From the NCBI RefSeq assembly GCF_003148645.1, contig NZ_QGGP01000002.1:169525-233524 (forward strand): a DNA stretch of 64,000 bases, given 5' to 3'. The stretch is from Xanthomarina spongicola. Its GTDB lineage: Bacteria; Bacteroidota; Bacteroidia; Flavobacteriales; Flavobacteriaceae. A program made the translations under genes and the position numbers. Under the pieces are notes generated by a model that was given only the letters and a program-made list of their open reading frames with translations, was not told the origin of the DNA and searched no databases. This document shows positions 60,817-64,000 of the stretch, in pieces (the stretch's first letter is position 1; each line of letters opens with the position of its first letter).

Positions 60817-62370
60817 TTATTTTTTAATAATTCGTTTAACAATTTTATTTCCATTAGAATCACTTACTTTAACTAAATACATACCTGGATTTAAATCAGA
60901 TAAATCGAAATGAGAGCCTTTGTTAAAACGTTTCACGGTTGCTCCTAAAATATTATAAACAACGATAGTATTAGGTTCGTTTCCATTCTTAAAAGAGATA
61001 TTTAAAACATCTTTAACCGGATTGGGATACATAGTCATTTCAATATCTTGAATTGTTGGTGTTTCTATACTTAAAGTAGCATAAAGAACATCATAAGTTA
61101 TTACTCCAAGATCGGGAGTAGCTATAAATGTTCTAAAGCCTTCACTAATATCAATAAAATCAAATGCAATTCCATTAGAATTACTGTATTCCAATTCTGT
61201 TACGGGTATCATATTCCAGGTAGAACCATAATCTTCAGAGTAATAAACAGCTGTACTACTAATAGCTGAACTATTAACACCTGCTACCAACACCTCTGGA
61301 TTGTTTGGATCATAAGATATTTTTGTCACGTGGTTTGTTGGTAAAATATTGGTCCAAGTTGCATAATTGTCTGTTGATTTCCAAACACCATTTTCAGTAG
61401 CTAAAACAAATTCATTTGCATTATATGGGCTTTTAACAATATTATAAATAAATCCAGAATTAATATCTAGTGTTAATCCTGTACTAGAATTTGTCCAAGT
61501 TGCACCACGATCTAAACTTGACCATAATTCACCACCTATTCCGGCTAATACTTCTTGATTGTTGCTTGGGTTAACCCAAGTTGAATAATGTCTTCCGGTA
61601 CTAGGCATTGTAACTTGTGAAATTGTTGGAGACCAAGGATCTGGACTAGTTATGTCGATAATAAATGTACCGCTAGCCATAAAAAGTTCAAAAGAAGCCC
61701 AAACTTCATTATTATTTACAGGATCTGGATAAATGTTTAAAACAGGATCATAAAAACCTGTATAAAAGGTTTGAAAAGATTGACCATGATCTGTACTAGC
61801 ATTTAAGGTATTACCATTAAAATCACCAGCTGCAGAAAAAATACGACCATATTGACCTTGCCCTTGATCTACAAAAAATAATGGTGCAGCATTACCTGAT
61901 ACAATATCAACTGATTGCACTCCATAAGCAGTTTCAACACTTGTATTTAGGTTTTTAGATGCCAAACCTTCTTGAACACCATAATAAAGGTATGGGTCTT
62001 GACCACTATCTGCATTGGCTATTCCAACATAAGTTGTAAAAGAGTAAGGTGAAAACATTCTTTGAATGGTACTGCCGCCATCAGTAGAACGAAATGGATA
62101 CCAGTTAGAGGTATAAATTACTTCGTTAGCATCATAAGGATTAAATGTAGCTGATAATCCAAAATAATATTCAGGTACCCAAGGACTATAAGTTTGAACT
62201 GACCAATTGGCACCACCATCTGTGCTTATGGCAATTTCATTGGTCTCTAAAACGTAAATTTTATCTTGAATAGTTGGGTGAAAAATCACTTCATTGATTG
62301 CTTTTTCAAAATTTTGGAAATATTTATCTAATGTATTATATCTGATGTTTTGGCATTTGATTTCGAACAT
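60817..62370 (-). CDS. T9SS type A sorting-domain protein with BNR-like repeats, N-terminally truncated
   Basis: 517 residues. Repeated ISTDGGANWSV, RSTDGGSTIQR, SSLDRGATWTN, KSTDNYATWTN and YSEDYGSTWNM units mark BNR/sortilin-like beta-propeller blades. The C-terminal ~75 residues (MTMYPNPVKDVLNISFKNG ... GMYLVKVSDSNGNKIVKRIIKK) are the T9SS type A sorting domain. The N-terminus (MFEIKCQNIRYNTLDKYF) has no signal peptide, which T9SS substrates need for Sec export. The hip operon begins 18 bp upstream, so the original 5' end has probably been replaced. It is likely non-functional or not exported. Confidence 0.82.
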   Translation of the reverse strand: MFEIKCQNIRYNTLDKYFQNFEKAINEVIFHPTIQDKIYVLETNEIAISTDGGANWSVQTYSPWVPEYYFGLSATFNPYDANEVIYTSNWYPFRSTDGGSTIQRMFSPYSFTTYVGIANADSGQDPYLYYGVQEGLASKNLNTSVETAYGVQSVDIVSGNAAPLFFVDQGQGQYGRIFSAAGDFNGNTLNASTDHGQSFQTFYTGFYDPVLNIYPDPVNNNEVWASFELFMASGTFIIDITSPDPWSPTISQVTMPSTGRHYSTWVNPSNNQEVLAGIGGELWSSLDRGATWTNSSTGLTLDINSGFIYNIVKSPYNANEFVLATENGVWKSTDNYATWTNILPTNHVTKISYDPNNPEVLVAGVNSSAISSTAVYYSEDYGSTWNMIPVTELEYSNSNGIAFDFIDISEGFRTFIATPDLGVITYDVLYATLSIETPTIQDIEMTMYPNPVKDVLNISFKNGNEPNTIVVYNILGATVKRFNKGSHFDLSDLNPGMYLVKVSDSNGNKIVKRIIKK

Positions 62371-62388
62371 ATTTAGAGCAATAGAATT

Positions 62389-63372
62389 TTAATATAAGTT
62401 CCAATCATTATTCTTGTTATTAACAAAGCTTAAATTGATTTGTTTTGCTCTTGTTTCAATTAACTCTTTAAGTATTTCTTTTTGTTCTAATGTTAAGAAG
62501 CTATTATTTATTAACTCAAGCCACTGTCGCATGCCTTTTTCTATACGATTCCATAGGTTTTCAATAGCTTTTGCAGGGATTTGTACTTTGGCCATGGCTT
62601 CGTTAAAATCTAGGCGCTTGATTTTTCGCTTTTTTCCGTTGAGGTTTAGCGCTAATTCTTCTTGATCTTCTGGAATTAATAATTTAACCGCTACCATATC
62701 ATAGGCTGGTGCCAATGCATAGTGTTTACTGTCTTTTGCAATGAGTGAAAAGTTTTTTAAATGCATATCGTTATTTCCAATCAGGAAAGAAACAATAACT
62801 TGCTCATAAAATTTTACGGCATCCAGTAATGGGTTTTGTGTATAGGTAATAATACCCTTTGCAATTTGCTCGTAAGATCCACGATATTTATGTTCTGTAA
62901 GACGCTCTGTGAATTGGCAAGCATCTTCCATTGGGTATTTTTCGTTATTGGCAGTTCGATCTATACGCTTGGTTAAATAAGCTAAAGCACCATCTTTTAA
63001 TGGGATTAATAAAAAGGGTACTGTAGCTATGCCACAAGCTTGTGCTAATAACATAGATAGTGCCTCAATTTCTGGCATTTGTGGGTACATTTGAAATGGT
63101 GGTTTTAAAATATACCTGCCATTTAATGCACCTACAATGGTTAACCTATTTTGAGCATTTTCTTGAGTGAAACCTAATGATAATTTTGGTTGTACACCAG
63201 TAACGATGATGCGTTGTGCTACATTTTCTTTTGCCAACGCTTCGATTTGAGACATCTCAACCTCTAATTTTAGTACAGGCGTGTCTTCTTGCCAAAATGC
63301 TGTTAGGCAGTTTTGATGGTAGTTTATGTTACCATCTTCTAGTTTTTTGTGACATGCTAAACAGTAGTTCAT
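62389..63372 (-). CDS. HipT-like kinase (HipA C-terminal part)
   Basis: 327 residues. Cysteine/histidine cluster at the N-terminus (CLACHKKLEDGN..YHQNC, possible zinc finger). The HipA kinase core has ATP-binding loop IVTGVQPKLS (about 56-65), the catalytic GNNDMHLKNFS with Asp202 and Asn207 and the Mg-binding YDM (Asp225). The N-subdomain-1 of HipA is absent and is encoded by the preceding gene, as in HipBST systems. In the loop, the first serine of the S-x-[ST] motif is replaced by Ile56, leaving Thr58. HipT phosphorylates tryptophanyl-tRNA synthetase in Escherichia coli; the target here is unknown. Confidence 0.88.
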   Translation of the reverse strand: MNYCLACHKKLEDGNINYHQNCLTAFWQEDTPVLKLEVEMSQIEALAKENVAQRIIVTGVQPKLSLGFTQENAQNRLTIVGALNGRYILKPPFQMYPQMPEIEALSMLLAQACGIATVPFLLIPLKDGALAYLTKRIDRTANNEKYPMEDACQFTERLTEHKYRGSYEQIAKGIITYTQNPLLDAVKFYEQVIVSFLIGNNDMHLKNFSLIAKDSKHYALAPAYDMVAVKLLIPEDQEELALNLNGKKRKIKRLDFNEAMAKVQIPAKAIENLWNRIEKGMRQWLELINNSFLTLEQKEILKELIETRAKQINLSFVNNKNNDWNLY

Positions 63373-63686
63373 ACTTTCTCTATAATGCTAATATTGCCAA
63401 TACAATCTCTACATGTGGTTAATAATAAGCCCATGCGGTCTCTTGGATTTATTTTCCAATTTTTATGTGCGATGTCTAATAACCAACCTTCCGGAATTAA
63501 ACCATCGAAGAAAGGGAATAGGTATTCGGCACTAAACGATTCTTCTTGTAATGGTAACGTTAAACTCACTGCTAATGCGCTTTCATTTTCTAGGTATGCT
63601 TTTTCATACTTGAAATGATAGCCATTATCGTCCTCGGTTAATATACCTGCCAACGTTTTATTTACCCAGATTTCTCCTTGTCTCAT
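63369..63686 (-). CDS. HipS-like protein (HipA N-terminal subdomain 1)
   Basis: 105 residues, matching the isolated N-terminal part of HipA: GEIWVNKTLAGILTEDDNGYHFKYE and FFDGLIPEGWLLD (59-71). In HipBST systems this stand-alone piece is the antitoxin that inhibits HipT; the Trp in PEGW (Trp68) is at the place of the tryptophan reported to reach the kinase active site. The start overlaps the HTH gene by 29 bp and the stop overlaps the kinase start by 4 bp, so all three are translationally coupled. Confidence 0.85.
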   Translation of the reverse strand: MRQGEIWVNKTLAGILTEDDNGYHFKYEKAYLENESALAVSLTLPLQEESFSAEYLFPFFDGLIPEGWLLDIAHKNWKINPRDRMGLLLTTCRDCIGNISIIEKV

Positions 63687-63897
63687 CGCTTATAGGTGTT
63701 GGTGTTAGTGTGTGTCCAAAAAATAATAATACCTGATTTACTTTATCGGTCATTATATTTGGTTTTCCCTGTTCGAGTTCGCGTACAAAACGCAAGCCTA
63801 CACCTGTAAAGTCTGATAACTCTACTTGTGTTAGATTTGCTTTTTTACGTCTATCCCTTACAAATTGGGCTATTGTATTTTCTCTATCCCATTCCAT
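63658..63897 (-). CDS. HipB-like helix-turn-helix regulator
   Basis: 79 residues, a Cro/C1-type HTH (VRDRRKKANLTQVELSDFTGVGLRFVRELEQGKPNIMTDKVNQVLLFFGHTL), the layout of HipB. It is the first gene of the operon and presumably represses it by binding the three boxes upstream (63903-64000). In HipBST systems it also helps HipS restrain the kinase. Confidence 0.88.
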   Translation of the reverse strand: MEWDRENTIAQFVRDRRKKANLTQVELSDFTGVGLRFVRELEQGKPNIMTDKVNQVLLFFGHTLTPTPISDETRRNLGK

Positions 63898-63902
63898 TGT
63901 AT

Positions 63903-64000
63903 TATACCTTTATGGGTACAATATAGTGAATTATTTTACAATTATACCTTAAAGGGTGTAAATATTTTAATACTGCTGTATTTATACCTTTTAGGGTGTA
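63903..64000 (-). promoter_or_regulatory. Three operator-like boxes of the hip operon, 40 bp apart
   Basis: TATACCTTTATGGGTACA (63903), TATACCTTAAAGGGTGTA (63943) and TATACCTTTTAGGGTGTA (63983) are 18-bp near-copies exactly 40 bp apart, each roughly palindromic (TATACC / GGGTGTA). They start 6 bp upstream of the hipB-like ATG and run to the edge of the window, so a further copy may lie beyond. Confidence 0.8.

Noticed and set aside
62414-62665. Plus-strand frame antisense to the HipT-like gene
   Set aside because: Shadow of the kinase coding sequence; no independent support.

Overview
The window is AT-rich chromosomal DNA of a gliding marine-type Flavobacteriaceae (Bacteroidota). The evidence is a giant SprB-repeat adhesin with a type B type IX secretion (T9SS) sorting domain, a PorP/SprF partner, a type A sorting domain, bacillithiol biosynthesis (BshB1), a Bacteroidota-style promoter (TTTG, 19 bp, TAnnTTTG) in front of tRNA-His, and almost no Shine-Dalgarno sequences. 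The genus cannot be fixed from the sequence alone.

Layout. (1) 1-10.4 kb: T9SS surface locus, with a truncated coiled-coil protein, a 2742-residue adhesin and PorP/SprF. (2) 10.5-21.9 kb: ordinary core genes. These are a PLP enzyme, TMEM175-like channel and BshB1 operon, tRNA-His, a thioredoxin-fold protein, a CPA2 antiporter, two M28 lipoprotein peptidases, a DUF3108 protein and outer-membrane proteins. (3) 22.1-37.9 kb: an integrative island opened by a tyrosine recombinase and bounded by short direct repeats. It carries small HTH proteins, a DUF3987 primase-like protein and a type I restriction system (HsdM-HsdS fusion with one target-recognition domain, plus HsdR) with a HigB / HigA-ImmA toxin-antitoxin pair inserted between the subunits. 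(4) 36.7-40.6 kb: overlapping the right end of the island, a cassette bounded by two inverted ~210-bp copies of a strongly foldable non-coding element. Between them lie DUF6266, a divergent 67-aa protein, a DUF6266-like protein, DUF5675 and two small membrane proteins, one of them a 57-aa ORF that is easily missed. I consider this the best candidate for an undescribed system. (5) 40.9-42.3 kb: hairpin-dense non-coding DNA and a decayed gene. (6) 42.6-60.7 kb: an accessory catabolic region. It holds a MalT-like LuxR regulator, a porin, three related periplasmic amidohydrolases, a D-aminoacylase-like enzyme, an ABC exporter-type pair with a DUF3299 protein of different base composition, outer-membrane proteins and a PCMD lipoprotein. 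Several remnants (a LuxR tail, an HdeD fragment, a porin) show duplication and decay. (7) 60.8-64 kb: a T9SS type A protein lacking a signal peptide, then a three-gene HipBST-like toxin-antitoxin operon preceded by three operator-like boxes 40 bp apart.

How the parts work together. The surface locus exports and anchors an adhesin. The island protects itself by restriction and addiction. The amidohydrolase region looks like an inducible route for uptake and periplasmic hydrolysis of amide or peptide compounds, though no substrate can be assigned. No database or folding program was run; all family calls come from reading motifs.
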